Positions 1 to 10,255 of a stretch of 64,000 bases of DNA are shown piece after piece; the stretch's first letter is position 1, and every line of letters starts with the position of its first letter. The notes under the pieces were generated by a model. That model was not told the DNA's origin. It saw only the letters and a list, made by a program, of their open reading frames with translations, and searched no databases. The DNA lies in assembly GCA_029945425.1 (NCBI GenBank), contig JAQSDV010000002.1, forward strand, positions 875,960 to 939,959. Reading direction: 5' to 3'. The DNA is from a bacterium (GTDB taxonomy: Bacteria; Pseudomonadota; Alphaproteobacteria; Micavibrionales; UBA2020). The translations under genes and the position numbers were made by a program.

Positions 1-1
1 G

Positions 2-892
2 ACACCCTATGCCGACAACGCACCCTATATCCGTCTTGTGCAGGGAAACATCCCGCAGGAAACCAAGTGGAACAAGGATGACGACTGGCGCAATTTCGAA
101 AAACAGCTGAACCTGACCGCGACCAAGACCGACCGCGCACCAGATGCCGTGATCTGGCCCGAAACCGCCGTGAATGCCGACCTCTACCAGTTCCCCGAAA
201 TCGCGCGGATCATCGCGATGAAATTACCGGGGAATGCGACTGGCTTGCTGGGTTCCTTGCGCGTCGATGTGCGCAACCCCGATCATCCTTACTTCTACAA
301 CAGCGTGACGGCGCTCGATAAAAAGGCGGCTGTCGTCGGCAACTACGACAAGCATCACCTTGTCCCCTTCGGCGAATTTATCCCCTACCGCGAAAAAATT
401 TCGATCAAGCCCATCGCCATGGCGATATCGGGCGTGGGTGATTTCACGCGCGGCCCCGGCCCGCAGACGCTGCATGTGAATGGCTTGCCGGGTTTCAGCC
501 CGCTGGTCTGCTACGAAGTCATCTTCCCCGGCGAAGTCGCCGACCCGTACAACCGCCCCAAATGGCTGGTCAACGTGACGAATGACGGCTGGTACGGCAA
601 GACCGCCGGCCCGCGCCAGCATTTCGCCATGGCCCGCGTGCGCGCGATTGAGGAAGGCCTGCCCCTCGCCCGCGCCGCCAATACCGGCATATCCGGCATG
701 ATCGACCCGCTCGGCCGCGTTCTGGCGAAACAGAAACTGGGCACAGCGGGGTATGTCGATGCGCTGCTGCCGGACGCTTTGCCCGCAACGCCTTATGCGC
801 TGTACCGGGACGCATGGTTCTGGGCGCTTCTCGCGCTGTTCTGCTTCGTGGCGCGCCGTCTGCGGGGTCCGTGCTGCGCAACGGGCGATTGA
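2..892 (+). CDS. lnt: Apolipoprotein N-acyltransferase, C-terminal part (5' end outside window)
   Basis: Frame open from base 2; motifs RLVQGNIPQ, VIWPETA, HLVPFGEFIPYR, VCYEVIFPG, TNDGWYGKTAGPRQHFAMARVRAIEEGLPLARAANTGIS typical of Lnt nitrilase domain. Confidence 0.93.
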   Translation, partial: TPYADNAPYIRLVQGNIPQETKWNKDDDWRNFEKQLNLTATKTDRAPDAVIWPETAVNADLYQFPEIARIIAMKLPGNATGLLGSLRVDVRNPDHPYFYNSVTALDKKAAVVGNYDKHHLVPFGEFIPYREKISIKPIAMAISGVGDFTRGPGPQTLHVNGLPGFSPLVCYEVIFPGEVADPYNRPKWLVNVTNDGWYGKTAGPRQHFAMARVRAIEEGLPLARAANTGISGMIDPLGRVLAKQKLGTAGYVDALLPDALPATPYALYRDAWFWALLALFCFVARRLRGPCCATGD

Positions 893-980
893 ATACCATC
901 GTATGTTGACAATGCTGCGTTGTGGCAGTACCTTGCTTATGTAAGCAATTTGTAAGGTATTCATTTAAGGTATTCATTTA

Positions 981-1430
981 ATGCCGCGTTCCCGCAGGAT
1001 CGACGAAGGCCCCCATCCGGTCGATGTGCATGTCGGCCACAAGGTCAAGAACCGCCGCCTGACGCTGGGCATGAGCCAGGATGAACTCGCGAAATCCTGC
1101 GGCATCACGTTCCAGCAAGTGCAGAAATACGAACGCGGCACAAACCGCATTTCCGTCAGCCGTTTGACGGAGATTGCCGCAGCCCTGAAAACCCAGCTCG
1201 AATATTTTACGGAAGGTTGCGCAGCCCTGCTGGGCGGCGGCATAAAGGGCGGCGCGCGCGGCATGGCGGATAACAAGCAGGCCGCCTTTGAACCCGAAGC
1301 CCTCAGCCGCGACAAGATCGATCTCCTGCGCGCCTATGACGCCATCGACAGCGCGGCCCACAAGCGGCAAGTCGTTGAAATGGCCAAGGCTCTGGGCAAA
1401 CCGGTGAAGGGCGATAACGGCAAAAAATAG
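981..1430 (+). CDS. XRE-family helix-turn-helix transcriptional regulator
   Basis: VGHKVKNRRLTLGMSQDELAKSCGITFQQVQKYERGTNRISVSRL HTH_3 signature; directly upstream of metK. Confidence 0.9.
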   Translation: MPRSRRIDEGPHPVDVHVGHKVKNRRLTLGMSQDELAKSCGITFQQVQKYERGTNRISVSRLTEIAAALKTQLEYFTEGCAALLGGGIKGGARGMADNKQAAFEPEALSRDKIDLLRAYDAIDSAAHKRQVVEMAKALGKPVKGDNGKK

Positions 1431-1533
1431 GCTTTCTTCACCGCATATGTGAAAAAGCTTGTTGCTCCGCAATAATCGCTAAAGTATATATATTTCCTGT
1501 AAATCATTCGCATTTAGGCACGAGGGCGACATC

Positions 1534-2751
1534 ATGGCTGACCAAAAATACATTTTCACGAGCGAGTCCGTTGGCGAAGGCCACCCTGACAAGCTGTGCG
1601 ACCGCGTTTCCGACGCCATCGTCGACGCTTACCTGAATGCCGATCCCTATGCCCGCGTTGCGGCTGAATGCCTTGCGACCACCGGCTTCCTCTGCATCGC
1701 CGGCGAAACCCGCGGCCCCGCCTCCATCGACCGCGAGCTGATCGAAACGGTCGCCCGCCACGCCGTGCGCGACATCGGTTACAAGCAGGAAGAATTCCAT
1801 TGGGAAAAAATCAAGGTTGATGTGCGCCTCCACGCGCAATCGGCCGACATCGCCGTGGGCGTCGACGCCGCCGGCAACAAGGATGAAGGCGCCGGCGACC
1901 AGGGCATTATGTTCGGCTACGCCTGCCGCGAAACCGAAAGCCTGATGCCGGCTGCCATCCATTACTCCCACGCCATCCTGAAATCGCTGGCCGAAGCCCG
2001 CCATTCCGGTGCCCTTTTCAAGCTGGGCCCTGATGCAAAATCACAAGTCTCGCTGGAATACGTGAACGGCAAGCCCGTACGCGCAACCTCCGTCGTCGTC
2101 TCGACCCAGCACGACGCGTCGCTGTCACAGGATGAAGTGCGCGAAATGGTGCGCCCGCATGTGCAGAACATCCTGCCCGAAGGCTGGATGTGCGCTGAAA
2201 ACCAGTTCTACGTCAACCCGACCGGCCGTTTCGTCATCGGCGGCCCCGACGGCGATTGCGGCCTGACCGGTCGCAAGATCATCGTCGACACTTACGGCGG
2301 CGCTGCGCCCCATGGCGGCGGCGCATTCTCGGGCAAGGACCCGACGAAGGTTGACCGTTCCGCCGCTTACGCCGCGCGTCATGCCGCGAAAAACATCGTG
2401 GCGGCGGGCCTTGCCGACCGCTGCACCATTCAGGTGTCCTATGCGATTGGCGTTTCGCACCCGATCTCGCTCTACGTCAACACGCACGGCACCGGCAAAT
2501 ACAGCGATGACGCGATTGGACAGGCGCTGCAGGCGGTTGCCGATTTCCGCCCCCGCGCGATCCGCGAGCGTCTGAACCTGAACAAGCCCATCTATGCCCG
2601 CACCGCAGCCTACGGCCATTTCGGCCGCACGCCCGAAGCGGATGGCGGTTTCACATGGGAACGCCCCGACCTCGTGCAGGCGCTGAAGGATGAACTGGGT
2701 TCCAAAAAATACGCTGCCGCCGAAGGCAAAGTGACGGAACTGAAGCGGTAA
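1534..2751 (+). CDS. metK: S-adenosylmethionine synthetase
   Basis: [74 protein letters not shown]. Confidence 0.97.
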   Translation: MADQKYIFTSESVGEGHPDKLCDRVSDAIVDAYLNADPYARVAAECLATTGFLCIAGETRGPASIDRELIETVARHAVRDIGYKQEEFHWEKIKVDVRLHAQSADIAVGVDAAGNKDEGAGDQGIMFGYACRETESLMPAAIHYSHAILKSLAEARHSGALFKLGPDAKSQVSLEYVNGKPVRATSVVVSTQHDASLSQDEVREMVRPHVQNILPEGWMCAENQFYVNPTGRFVIGGPDGDCGLTGRKIIVDTYGGAAPHGGGAFSGKDPTKVDRSAAYAARHAAKNIVAAGLADRCTIQVSYAIGVSHPISLYVNTHGTGKYSDDAIGQALQAVADFRPRAIRERLNLNKPIYARTAAYGHFGRTPEADGGFTWERPDLVQALKDELGSKKYAAAEGKVTELKR

Positions 2752-2755
2752 TAAA

Positions 2756-3418
2756 GTGCCCTTCAACAAACTCATTCAGGGCTACAAAGCGTTCCACAAA
2801 GAGCACTTCGGGCCGGGCAAGAAGCTGTACCAGAGCCTTGTGCGCGACGGGCAGAACCCCGAAGTGCTGATGATCGGCTGTTCGGATTCACGCGCGGATC
2901 CCGCCATCATCATGAACACCGCGCCCGGCGATATCTTCGTCGTGCGCAACGTATCCGCGATCGTCCCCGCCTATACCCGCGACACCGGCCACCACGGCAC
3001 CTGTTCGGCGATCGAATTCGCCGTGCGCGCGCTGAAGGTGAAGCAAATCGTCGTCATGGGCCACAGCATGTGCGGCGGCGTGCGCGCGCTGGCCGAGCGT
3101 GATCTTGTCGGCGAGCATTTCGAATTCCTGCCGTCATGGGTCGATATCGCCAAATCCGCGCTGGTGACGACAAAAAAAGCCACCGAAAATCTGCCCGAGG
3201 AAGAACGCCACCGCGAGCTTGAAAAAGCGGTCGTGCTGGTGTCCTACCGCAACCTGCATACCTTCCCGTGGATCGAGGAACGCCTGAACAGTGGCGACCT
3301 CACCATCCACGCATGGTATTTCGACATGGCCAAGGGCAAGCTGCTGGAATACAACCCGCTGACCACGACGTTCGAGGACCTTGATAACAGCAAGGGCATC
3401 AAGAAACGTGGCAAATAA
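2756..3418 (+). CDS. Beta-class carbonic anhydrase (GTG start)
   Basis: MIGCSDSRADP, GDIFVVRNVSAIVP, VMGHSMCGGVRAL: zinc ligands C-D-R and H-x2-C. Confidence 0.92.
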   Translation: MPFNKLIQGYKAFHKEHFGPGKKLYQSLVRDGQNPEVLMIGCSDSRADPAIIMNTAPGDIFVVRNVSAIVPAYTRDTGHHGTCSAIEFAVRALKVKQIVVMGHSMCGGVRALAERDLVGEHFEFLPSWVDIAKSALVTTKKATENLPEEERHRELEKAVVLVSYRNLHTFPWIEERLNSGDLTIHAWYFDMAKGKLLEYNPLTTTFEDLDNSKGIKKRGK

Positions 3419-4100
3419 AGACGAAGTGATCCGCTATTACGGCCGCCACCGCGGCAAGATCCTGCGCCCCGACCGCCAGAGCGCCTATGAAGAAATCATG
3501 GCATGGTGCCGCATTCCCCTGCCGGATGACGGCACACAAATCGACCCCCGCTGCCTGTTCGATTTCCCTGTCCGCGAAGTCTGGATGGAAATCGGTTTCG
3601 GCAATGGGGAGCAATTGATCCATCAGGCATTGCACAATCCCGATATCGGCTTTATCGGCTGCGAGCCGTTCATGAACGGCGTAGCATCTCTCTGCCGCGA
3701 CATGCGCGACAACCGCCTGCGCAATATCCGCGTGTTTCAGGATGACGTCCGCCTGCTGATGCCCAAATTGCAGGAAAAAAGCATCTCGCGCCTGTTCCTG
3801 CTGAATTCCGACCCGTGGCCGAAAACGCGCCACCACAAACGCCGCGTGGTGCAGACCGAAAACCTCGACGCCTTCCACCGCCTGCTGAAGCCGGGCGCGG
3901 AATTCCGCATGTCGTCCGATGTGCCTGCCCTCAACGCCTGGCAGCTGGAAAAAACCTTCCTGCATGGCGGTTTCGAATGGCTGGCGACCTGTGCCGCCGA
4001 CTGGCGCAACCGCCCCGCCGATATGCGCGGCACCCACTATCAGGCCAAGGGACTCGTGCAGGGGCGCGAGACAATGTTCCTCAATTTTAAGGCAAAGTAG
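3408..4100 (+). CDS. trmB: tRNA (guanine-N7-)-methyltransferase; GTG start at 3408 preferred over the upstream TTG
   Basis: RHRGKILRPDRQ, WMEIGFGNGEQLIHQA, NSDPWPKTRHHKRRVVQ, FRMSSDV. Confidence 0.93.
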   Translation: MANKDEVIRYYGRHRGKILRPDRQSAYEEIMAWCRIPLPDDGTQIDPRCLFDFPVREVWMEIGFGNGEQLIHQALHNPDIGFIGCEPFMNGVASLCRDMRDNRLRNIRVFQDDVRLLMPKLQEKSISRLFLLNSDPWPKTRHHKRRVVQTENLDAFHRLLKPGAEFRMSSDVPALNAWQLEKTFLHGGFEWLATCAADWRNRPADMRGTHYQAKGLVQGRETMFLNFKAK

Positions 4101-4105
4101 TATCA

Positions 4106-4456
4106 ATGGCAGGCTCAGAAGATTTAGAATCTTTAAGCGACCAATGGGGCAAGGCCGTAGCAGCGAATGACTGGGAATCATCATTCGATATATCGGTAAA
4201 GGGTTATCGCGCCGCCATAACCGCCAAAGATCATGTTTTTCTTATGATGTTTTTAGGCTTCGTCCGTATTGCATCAGAGAGGCTTTTTGAAAAATTTTCA
4301 AAACATGGAAAAGAAAAAGAGCCCGATGCTTACACATGCTCTTTTTGCGCCAAAAGCGGAAAAGATCTCTCGATAGTGGCCGGTGCTACTGCTGCTATAT
4401 GTGCGGAATGCGCCAAGTGGGCAAATAGCAGCCTAAACGACAAAAAAACCATATAA
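4106..4456 (+). CDS. Small protein with C-terminal ClpX-type C4 zinc finger
   Basis: YTCSFCAKSGKDLSIVAGATAAICAECAKWAN matches the CxxC-x(~17)-CxxC spacing of ClpX zinc-binding domains; no AAA+ domain follows. Confidence 0.6.
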   Translation: MAGSEDLESLSDQWGKAVAANDWESSFDISVKGYRAAITAKDHVFLMMFLGFVRIASERLFEKFSKHGKEKEPDAYTCSFCAKSGKDLSIVAGATAAICAECAKWANSSLNDKKTI

Positions 4457-4606
4457 ATTTAACATTATGAAAAATATTAACAAATAAATCCGGAATTATT
4501 TTTAGCAAAACGCTTATAAAAAACGGCGTAAACCTGCGTTTTATCCCTATTTTCCTTGCAAAACCGCATAGTTGATGTATAAAAGCACTCAAATATACCC
4601 GGCATA

Positions 4607-4646
4607 CACAAAAGGGTGGGCTCTGAAAAAGAGCCCGCCCTTTGTG
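4607..4646 (+). promoter_or_regulatory. Long hairpin in the rimP leader (putative attenuator/processing structure)
   Basis: CACAAAAGGGTGGGCTC-TGAAAAA-GAGCCCGCCCTTTGTG; stem ~16 bp with one bulge and one G-U, 35 nt upstream of rimP ATG; no U-tract after it. Confidence 0.6.
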
Positions 4647-4680
4647 CTGGATAAGACCCAACGAACGTTGCACGAGAAAA

Positions 4681-5187
4681 ATGGATAAATCGCCGCTGAG
4701 CAGAAAAGTCGAAAAAGCGATCACCCCCGCCGCCGAAGGCATGGGTTACGAAATCGTGCGCGTGTTGATGGTGGGCGTTGGCTCCGGCAAACCTACATTA
4801 CAGATCATGGCCGAAAAGCCCGACGGCACGATGAACCTCGACGACTGCTCCAAGCTGTCGCAGGCGGTCTCCGCCGTTCTCGATGTCGAAGGCGTGATTG
4901 ACTCGGCTTACTACCTCGAAGTCTCCTCCCCCGGCATCGACCGCCCGCTGACGCGTTTCAAGGATTTCGAACGCTGGAAGGGTTTCGAGGCGAAGATCGA
5001 AGTAGACCAGCCCGTTAACGGGCAGAAAAAATTCAAAGGCATGCTGATGGGCACTGAAGGCAGTGACATCATCAGCGTGCAGACCGAGGATGGCACCCTG
5101 CGCGGCCTTCCTTTCGGACATGTCCAGAAAGCCAAGCTCGTGCTGACGGACGAACTTCTCAAAGCAGCGCAGCAGAAAAAGGGATAA
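4681..5187 (+). CDS. rimP: Ribosome maturation factor RimP
   Basis: Position before nusA; GYEIVRV, AVLDVEGVIDSAYYLEVSSPGIDRPL. Confidence 0.93.
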   Translation: MDKSPLSRKVEKAITPAAEGMGYEIVRVLMVGVGSGKPTLQIMAEKPDGTMNLDDCSKLSQAVSAVLDVEGVIDSAYYLEVSSPGIDRPLTRFKDFERWKGFEAKIEVDQPVNGQKKFKGMLMGTEGSDIISVQTEDGTLRGLPFGHVQKAKLVLTDELLKAAQQKKG

Positions 5188-5201
5188 CAAGGAAAACCGC
5201 C

Positions 5202-6719
5202 ATGCAAGAAATGCTCCAAGTCGCAGATGCCGTCGCCCGTGAAAAAAGCATCGACCGTGAAATCGTGATCCAGGCCATGGAAGAAGCCATCCAGAAGGCC
5301 GGCCGCTCCAAATACGGCTACGACCATGACATCCGCGCGACCATCGACCGCAAAACAGGCGAGATCGAGCTTTTCCGCTACCGCGAAGTCGTGGAAGCCT
5401 TCAACGAGGAAATTCCGGAAGCCGAAGCGCGCCAGATCCTCCTGAAGCCCGCGAAGAAAATCAAATCCGACGCAGTGGTCGGCGAATTCCTCGTCGATAA
5501 ACTGCCGCCGCTGGATTTCGGCCGCATCGCCGCACAGACCGCAAAACAGGTCATCTTCCAGAAAGTGCGTGACGCCGAGCGCGACCGCATGTTCGAAGAA
5601 TACAAAGACCGCACGGGCGAAATCGTTTCCGGCGTCGTCAAGCGCGTCGAATACGGCAACATCACCGTCGACCTCGGCCGTGGCGAAGGCTACCTGCGCC
5701 GTCAGGACGCCCTGCCCCGCGAACATTTCAAAAACGGCGACCGCGTCCGCGCCTACATCTTCGACGTGCGCCGCGAACAGCGCGGCCCGCAAATCTTCCT
5801 GTCCCGCGTGCACCCCGACTTCCTCGCCAAACTGTTCAAGCAGGAAGTGCCGGAAATTTATGACGGCGTCATCGAGATCAAGGCGGTTGCCCGCGATCCC
5901 GGTTCCCGCGCGAAAATCGCGGTTATTTCCCGCGACTCGTCCATCGACCCCGTCGGCGCTTGCGTCGGTATGCGCGGCTCCCGCGTTCAGGCTGTCGTCG
6001 GCGAATTGCAGGGCGAAAAAATCGACATCATTCCGTGGACGAACGACGTTGCGACCTTCGTGGTCAACGCGCTTGCTCCCGCTGAAGTCACCAAGGTCGT
6101 CCTCGATCAGGACACGCACCGCCTCGACGTGGTTGTTCCCGACGAACAATTGTCGTTGGCTATCGGCCGCCGTGGCCAGAACGTGCGCCTCGCAACGCAG
6201 CTCTCCGGCTGGAACATCGACATCATGACCGAAGCCGAAGAAACCGAGCGCCGCCAGTCCGAATTCCGCACCCGCTCCGCCCTCTTCATCGAAGGCCTCG
6301 ACGTTGATGAAGTCATCGCGCACCTGCTGGTGGTCGAAGGCTTTACCTCCATTCAGGACATCGTCGACACCTCCGTTGACGAAATGGCCCGCATTCAGGG
6401 CTTCGATGCCGACGTCGCGACCGAATTGAAAAACCGCGCGTCCAGCTTCCTCGAAGCAAAAACCGCCGAGTTCGACAAGAAGTGCGTTGAACTGGGCGTG
6501 AAGGCCGACCTCGCCAAAACCAAGGGCCTGTCGCAGGACATGATCATCGCCCTTGCCGAAAAAGGCGTGAAGACGCTCGACGATCTGGGCGATCTGGCCG
6601 GCGACGAACTGCGCGAAATGGTGGGCAACGATGCGCTCACCGAAAGCCAGGCGAACAACATCATCATGGCAGCGCGTGCAAGCTGGTTCCCCGAGGAACC
6701 GCAAGTCGCGGCTGGATAA
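5202..6719 (+). CDS. nusA: Transcription termination/antitermination protein NusA
   Basis: S1/KH motifs: [65 protein letters not shown]. Confidence 0.97.
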   Translation: MQEMLQVADAVAREKSIDREIVIQAMEEAIQKAGRSKYGYDHDIRATIDRKTGEIELFRYREVVEAFNEEIPEAEARQILLKPAKKIKSDAVVGEFLVDKLPPLDFGRIAAQTAKQVIFQKVRDAERDRMFEEYKDRTGEIVSGVVKRVEYGNITVDLGRGEGYLRRQDALPREHFKNGDRVRAYIFDVRREQRGPQIFLSRVHPDFLAKLFKQEVPEIYDGVIEIKAVARDPGSRAKIAVISRDSSIDPVGACVGMRGSRVQAVVGELQGEKIDIIPWTNDVATFVVNALAPAEVTKVVLDQDTHRLDVVVPDEQLSLAIGRRGQNVRLATQLSGWNIDIMTEAEETERRQSEFRTRSALFIEGLDVDEVIAHLLVVEGFTSIQDIVDTSVDEMARIQGFDADVATELKNRASSFLEAKTAEFDKKCVELGVKADLAKTKGLSQDMIIALAEKGVKTLDDLGDLAGDELREMVGNDALTESQANNIIMAARASWFPEEPQVAAG

Positions 6720-6780
6720 TGGATGATGCATGACTAATTGATTCAAGGTATGAAACCTCAAGAAAGCTGAAGACACCAAA

Positions 6781-9351
6781 ATGGCTGACAACGAAAAAGA
6801 CACCAAGAAGCTGACCCTGTCCGGCAAAGGCACCCTGAGCCTCAAGGCTCCCGTGGGTGCTGCGCCGCGCCAGAACATGGCCATGGGCCGCAGCGCCAAG
6901 CCAGTCGCCGTCGAGGTGAAGAAAAAACGCGGAGCGCAAGCCGAAGCCGCGCGTCAGGCCGAGGAAAAAGCCAATGGTGACATCCACCTGACATCGGCGG
7001 AGGCCGAAGCCCGCAAACGCGCACTTGCGCTAGCGCAGGCAAGCCCCCGCGATGCCGCCGCCGCCCCCCAATACCAGAAACTGGTCGTCAAGAACCAGCC
7101 GGTCGAGGAAGCAACACCTGCAGCCGAAGCGAAACCTGTCGACACCATGTCGGCGGCAGACCGCGCACGCGAACAGGAAACGGCAAAACTCCGCCAGCTC
7201 AATCAGGCGGAAGACGTCGAACGCAAACGCCGCGATGCGACCCGCAGCGCGAACGCCACCAACAACCCCCGCGTGGGCGCGCCCGTCGCCCCCAACGCGC
7301 CGGATGAAGACCGCCGCGGCATGCCCGCAGGCCGCAAGGATTTCGGTCCCGATGCGGCACCTGCCTCCGTCGTCGACGAAATCAACCGCAAGCGCGGCGC
7401 CGGCCGTTTCGGCGCCCAGCAGCAGCGCAAGCGCGGCGGCGGCAAGATGACCGTCAGCCAGGTTCTGAACGACGGTTTCGAAGACCGCGATTCCAAGAGC
7501 CCCTCGATGGCAGCGCAGCAACGCGCCCGCGCCCGTATGCGCGCGAAAATGGCGGCGCAAATGCCGTCGCAATCCAAGCAATACCGCGAAGTCATCGTGC
7601 CGGAAGTCATCACGGTGCAGGAACTGGCGAACCGTATGTCGGAGCGTCTGGGCGATGTCGTGAAAAAACTCATGGGCCTCGGCATCATGGCGACCGGCAA
7701 CCAGCCGATCGATCAGGACACTGCCGAGCTGATCGTCCACGAATTCGGCCACACCATCAAACGCGTGTCTGAATCCGACGTCGAAACAGGCATCCGCGCC
7801 GAAGACAGCGAAACCGACCTTGTCGGCCGCCCGCCCGTCGTGACCATCATGGGTCACGTCGACCACGGCAAAACCTCGCTGCTCGACGCCATCCGCGCAA
7901 CCGACGTCGTGTCGGGCGAAGCCGGCGGCATCACGCAGCACATCGGCGCGTACCAGATCACGACCAAGGCCGGCAAGAAAATCACCTTCATCGACACCCC
8001 CGGCCACGCGGCCTTCACCGAAATGCGCGCACGCGGCGCCGACGTGACGGATATCGTCATTCTGGTCGTCGCAGCCGACGACTCGGTCATGCCCCAGACG
8101 GTCGAGGCGATCAGCCACGCCAAAGCAGCCGGCAAGCCGATGATCATCGCGATCAACAAATGCGACCTGCCCACCGCGAACCCGAACAAGGTACGCCAGG
8201 AACTGCTTCAATATGAAGTCGTGACCGAGAACATGGGCGGTGACAGCCAGTCGGTCGAAGTTTCCGCGAAAACCCGCAAGAACCTCGACTCCCTCGAAGA
8301 AGCGATCCTGCTGCAGGCCGAAGTCCTGCACCTGCGCGCCAACCCGAACCGCGCCGCACATGGCGCTGTCATTGAATCGCGCGTCGAACAGGGCAAGGGT
8401 TCGGTTGCAACCGTCCTCGTCCAGTCCGGCACGCTGAAACAGGGCGACATCTTCGTCTCCGGCACCGAATGGGGCCGCGTCAAGACGCTGCATGACGACC
8501 GCGGCACGCTGATCAAGCTTGCCCTCCCCGGCCAGCCGGTGGAAGTGCAGGGCCTGACCGGCACGCCCGAAGCGGGCGATGATTTCTCCGTCGTTCCCGA
8601 CGAAGCAAAGGCACGCGAAGTCGCCGAATTCCGCCTGCGCAAAAAACGCGCCCTTGCCGCCGCGAAAGGCAAAGGCCGCGGCATCGACCAGATGATCACC
8701 GACATCCAGGCGGGCTCCGCCAAGATGCTGAACGTCATCATCAAGGGCGACGTGCACGGCTCGATCGAGGCAATCGCCGGCGCGTTGAACAAAGTAACCG
8801 AAGAAAACAAGGAAGTGAAAGTGCAGGTGCTGCATTCCGGCGTCGGCGCGATCACCGAATCCGACATCACGCTCGCCAACGCATCCGGCGCGCTGATCAT
8901 CGGCTTCAACGTCCGCGCGAACCCGCAGGCACGCGACCTTGCGAAACGCGACGGCGTCGAAATTCGCTATTACTCGATCATCTACGAAGTGATCGACGAA
9001 GTGAAACAGCTGCTCTCCGGCCTGCTCTCGCCCGAGATGAAGGAAAAGTTCATCGGCTACGCAGAAATCCGCAAAGTGTTCGAAGTCAGCAAGACTGGCA
9101 AGATCGCCGGCTGCTTCGTCACCGAAGGCCTCGTCAAGCGCGGCGCGAAAGTCCGCCTGCTGCGCGACAACGTGGTCATCCATACCGGCACATTGAAAAC
9201 CCTGCGCCGCTTCAAGGACGAAGTCCGCGAAGTGCAGAAGGGCTATGAATGCGGTATGGCCTTCGAAAGCTATGACGATATCAAGGACGGCGACGTGATC
9301 GAGGCTTTCGAGATCGAAAGCTCCGCGCGTACGCTGGAAGGCACTGCGTAA
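6781..9351 (+). CDS. infB: Translation initiation factor IF-2
   Basis: GTPase motifs [48 protein letters not shown]. Confidence 0.98.
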   Translation: MADNEKDTKKLTLSGKGTLSLKAPVGAAPRQNMAMGRSAKPVAVEVKKKRGAQAEAARQAEEKANGDIHLTSAEAEARKRALALAQASPRDAAAAPQYQKLVVKNQPVEEATPAAEAKPVDTMSAADRAREQETAKLRQLNQAEDVERKRRDATRSANATNNPRVGAPVAPNAPDEDRRGMPAGRKDFGPDAAPASVVDEINRKRGAGRFGAQQQRKRGGGKMTVSQVLNDGFEDRDSKSPSMAAQQRARARMRAKMAAQMPSQSKQYREVIVPEVITVQELANRMSERLGDVVKKLMGLGIMATGNQPIDQDTAELIVHEFGHTIKRVSESDVETGIRAEDSETDLVGRPPVVTIMGHVDHGKTSLLDAIRATDVVSGEAGGITQHIGAYQITTKAGKKITFIDTPGHAAFTEMRARGADVTDIVILVVAADDSVMPQTVEAISHAKAAGKPMIIAINKCDLPTANPNKVRQELLQYEVVTENMGGDSQSVEVSAKTRKNLDSLEEAILLQAEVLHLRANPNRAAHGAVIESRVEQGKGSVATVLVQSGTLKQGDIFVSGTEWGRVKTLHDDRGTLIKLALPGQPVEVQGLTGTPEAGDDFSVVPDEAKAREVAEFRLRKKRALAAAKGKGRGIDQMITDIQAGSAKMLNVIIKGDVHGSIEAIAGALNKVTEENKEVKVQVLHSGVGAITESDITLANASGALIIGFNVRANPQARDLAKRDGVEIRYYSIIYEVIDEVKQLLSGLLSPEMKEKFIGYAEIRKVFEVSKTGKIAGCFVTEGLVKRGAKVRLLRDNVVIHTGTLKTLRRFKDEVREVQKGYECGMAFESYDDIKDGDVIEAFEIESSARTLEGTA

Positions 9352-9360
9352 GGTTTGACG

Positions 9361-9798
9361 ATGAAGCGCCGCACGCCCACATCCCGCGCCGAACCCGGCC
9401 AGCGCCAGCTGCGCGTTGCAGAACGCATGCGGCATATCCTGTCGGCCGTGCTGCGCCGTGGCGAGCTGCACGATCCGGTGTTGGCGCAGGCCAGCCTGAT
9501 CACCATTACGGCGGTTGAAATCGGCCCAGACCTGAAACACGCGACCGCCTATGTCATGCCGCTCGGCGGCAAGAACGCGGACGAGATCGTCCACGCCCTC
9601 AACCGCGCCTCCGGTTATTTCCGCTCCCAGATCGGGCCGGAACTTGACCTGCGTTACGCGCCCAAGGTGTCGTTCCGCTTCGACCACAGCTTCGAAAACG
9701 CCGCCCATATCGAAGGCATCCTCCGCCAGGACCGCGTCCAGAAAGACGTCCACGCGCCCGAGCGCGATGACGAAGACGACGAAGACAATGAAAGATAA
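9361..9798 (+). CDS. rbfA: Ribosome-binding factor A
   Basis: Between infB and truB; RQLRVAERMRHILSAVLRRGELHDP, ALNRASGYFRSQIGPELDLRYAPKVSFRFD. Confidence 0.93.
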   Translation: MKRRTPTSRAEPGQRQLRVAERMRHILSAVLRRGELHDPVLAQASLITITAVEIGPDLKHATAYVMPLGGKNADEIVHALNRASGYFRSQIGPELDLRYAPKVSFRFDHSFENAAHIEGILRQDRVQKDVHAPERDDEDDEDNER

Positions 9799-10255
9799 TC
9801 AACAGGGGGCAGCCTCCGCCCCCTCTCCCGCGCTTGCGGGAGAGGGCCGGGGTGAGGGTGAGTCTTGGGCGTGCATTCGTCGCAAAGGCACAGCCAAGGC
9901 CCGCAGCCTCCGTCATGACCAGACCGACTGTGAAAAAATCATCTGGAATCTCCTCAAAGATCGCCGCTTTGAAAATTACAAATTTCGCCGCCAGCATCCG
10001 GTCGGTAATTATGTCGCGGATTTCGCTTGCCCTGCACTGAAACTCATCATTGAGATCGATGGCGGCCAGCATTGTGAAAATGCACAGGACAAAGTGCGCA
10101 CCGAATATTTGCGCGCCAAGGGATACGAAGTGCTGCGTTTCTGGAACAATGACGTCATGACGAATATCGACGGTGTTAGACACACCCTCACCCTGACCCT
10201 CTCCCGCAAGGGCAGGAGAGGGGATAATTGCGAGGCATCCGATGGCCCGCAATAA
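9788..10255 (+). CDS. DUF559 / Vsr-like PD-(D/E)XK endonuclease-domain protein embedded in inverted repeats
   Basis: ARSLRHDQTDCEKIIWNLLKDRRFENYKFRRQHPVGNYVADFACPALKLIIEIDGGQH...YEVLRFWNNDV; ORF overlaps rbfA 3' end and truB 5' end. Confidence 0.82.
   Translation: MKDNQQGAASAPSPALAGEGRGEGESWACIRRKGTAKARSLRHDQTDCEKIIWNLLKDRRFENYKFRRQHPVGNYVADFACPALKLIIEIDGGQHCENAQDKVRTEYLRAKGYEVLRFWNNDVMTNIDGVRHTLTLTLSRKGRRGDNCEASDGPQ
9821..9862 (+). repeat. Left inverted repeat of DUF559 element (REP-like hairpin)
   Basis: CCCTCTCCCGC-GCTT-GCGGGAGAGGG (perfect 11-bp stem) followed by CCGGGGTGAGGGTGAG; reverse complement matches 37/42 bases of 10181-10222. Confidence 0.9.
10181..10222 (-). repeat. Right inverted repeat of DUF559 element (REP-like hairpin)
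   Basis: CACACCCTCACCCTGACCCTCTCCCGCAAGGGCAGGAGAGGG; inverted copy of 9821-9862 with 5 mismatches. Confidence 0.9.

Noticed and set aside
1431-1533. Possible SAM riboswitch upstream of metK (GCTAAA and a weak hairpin)
   Set aside because: Only a weak hairpin GCTTTCTTCAC/GTGAAAAAGC and a short GCTAAA match; no convincing SAM-I, SAM-II or SAM/SAH consensus by eye
7030-9753. 907-aa minus-strand ORF antisense to infB/rbfA (and a 662-aa ORF antisense to nusA at 4911-6899)
   Set aside because: Mirror ORFs caused by GC-biased codon usage of the sense genes; Phe/Asp/His/Ala-rich low-complexity translation with no domain signature, while the sense strand encodes clear essential proteins
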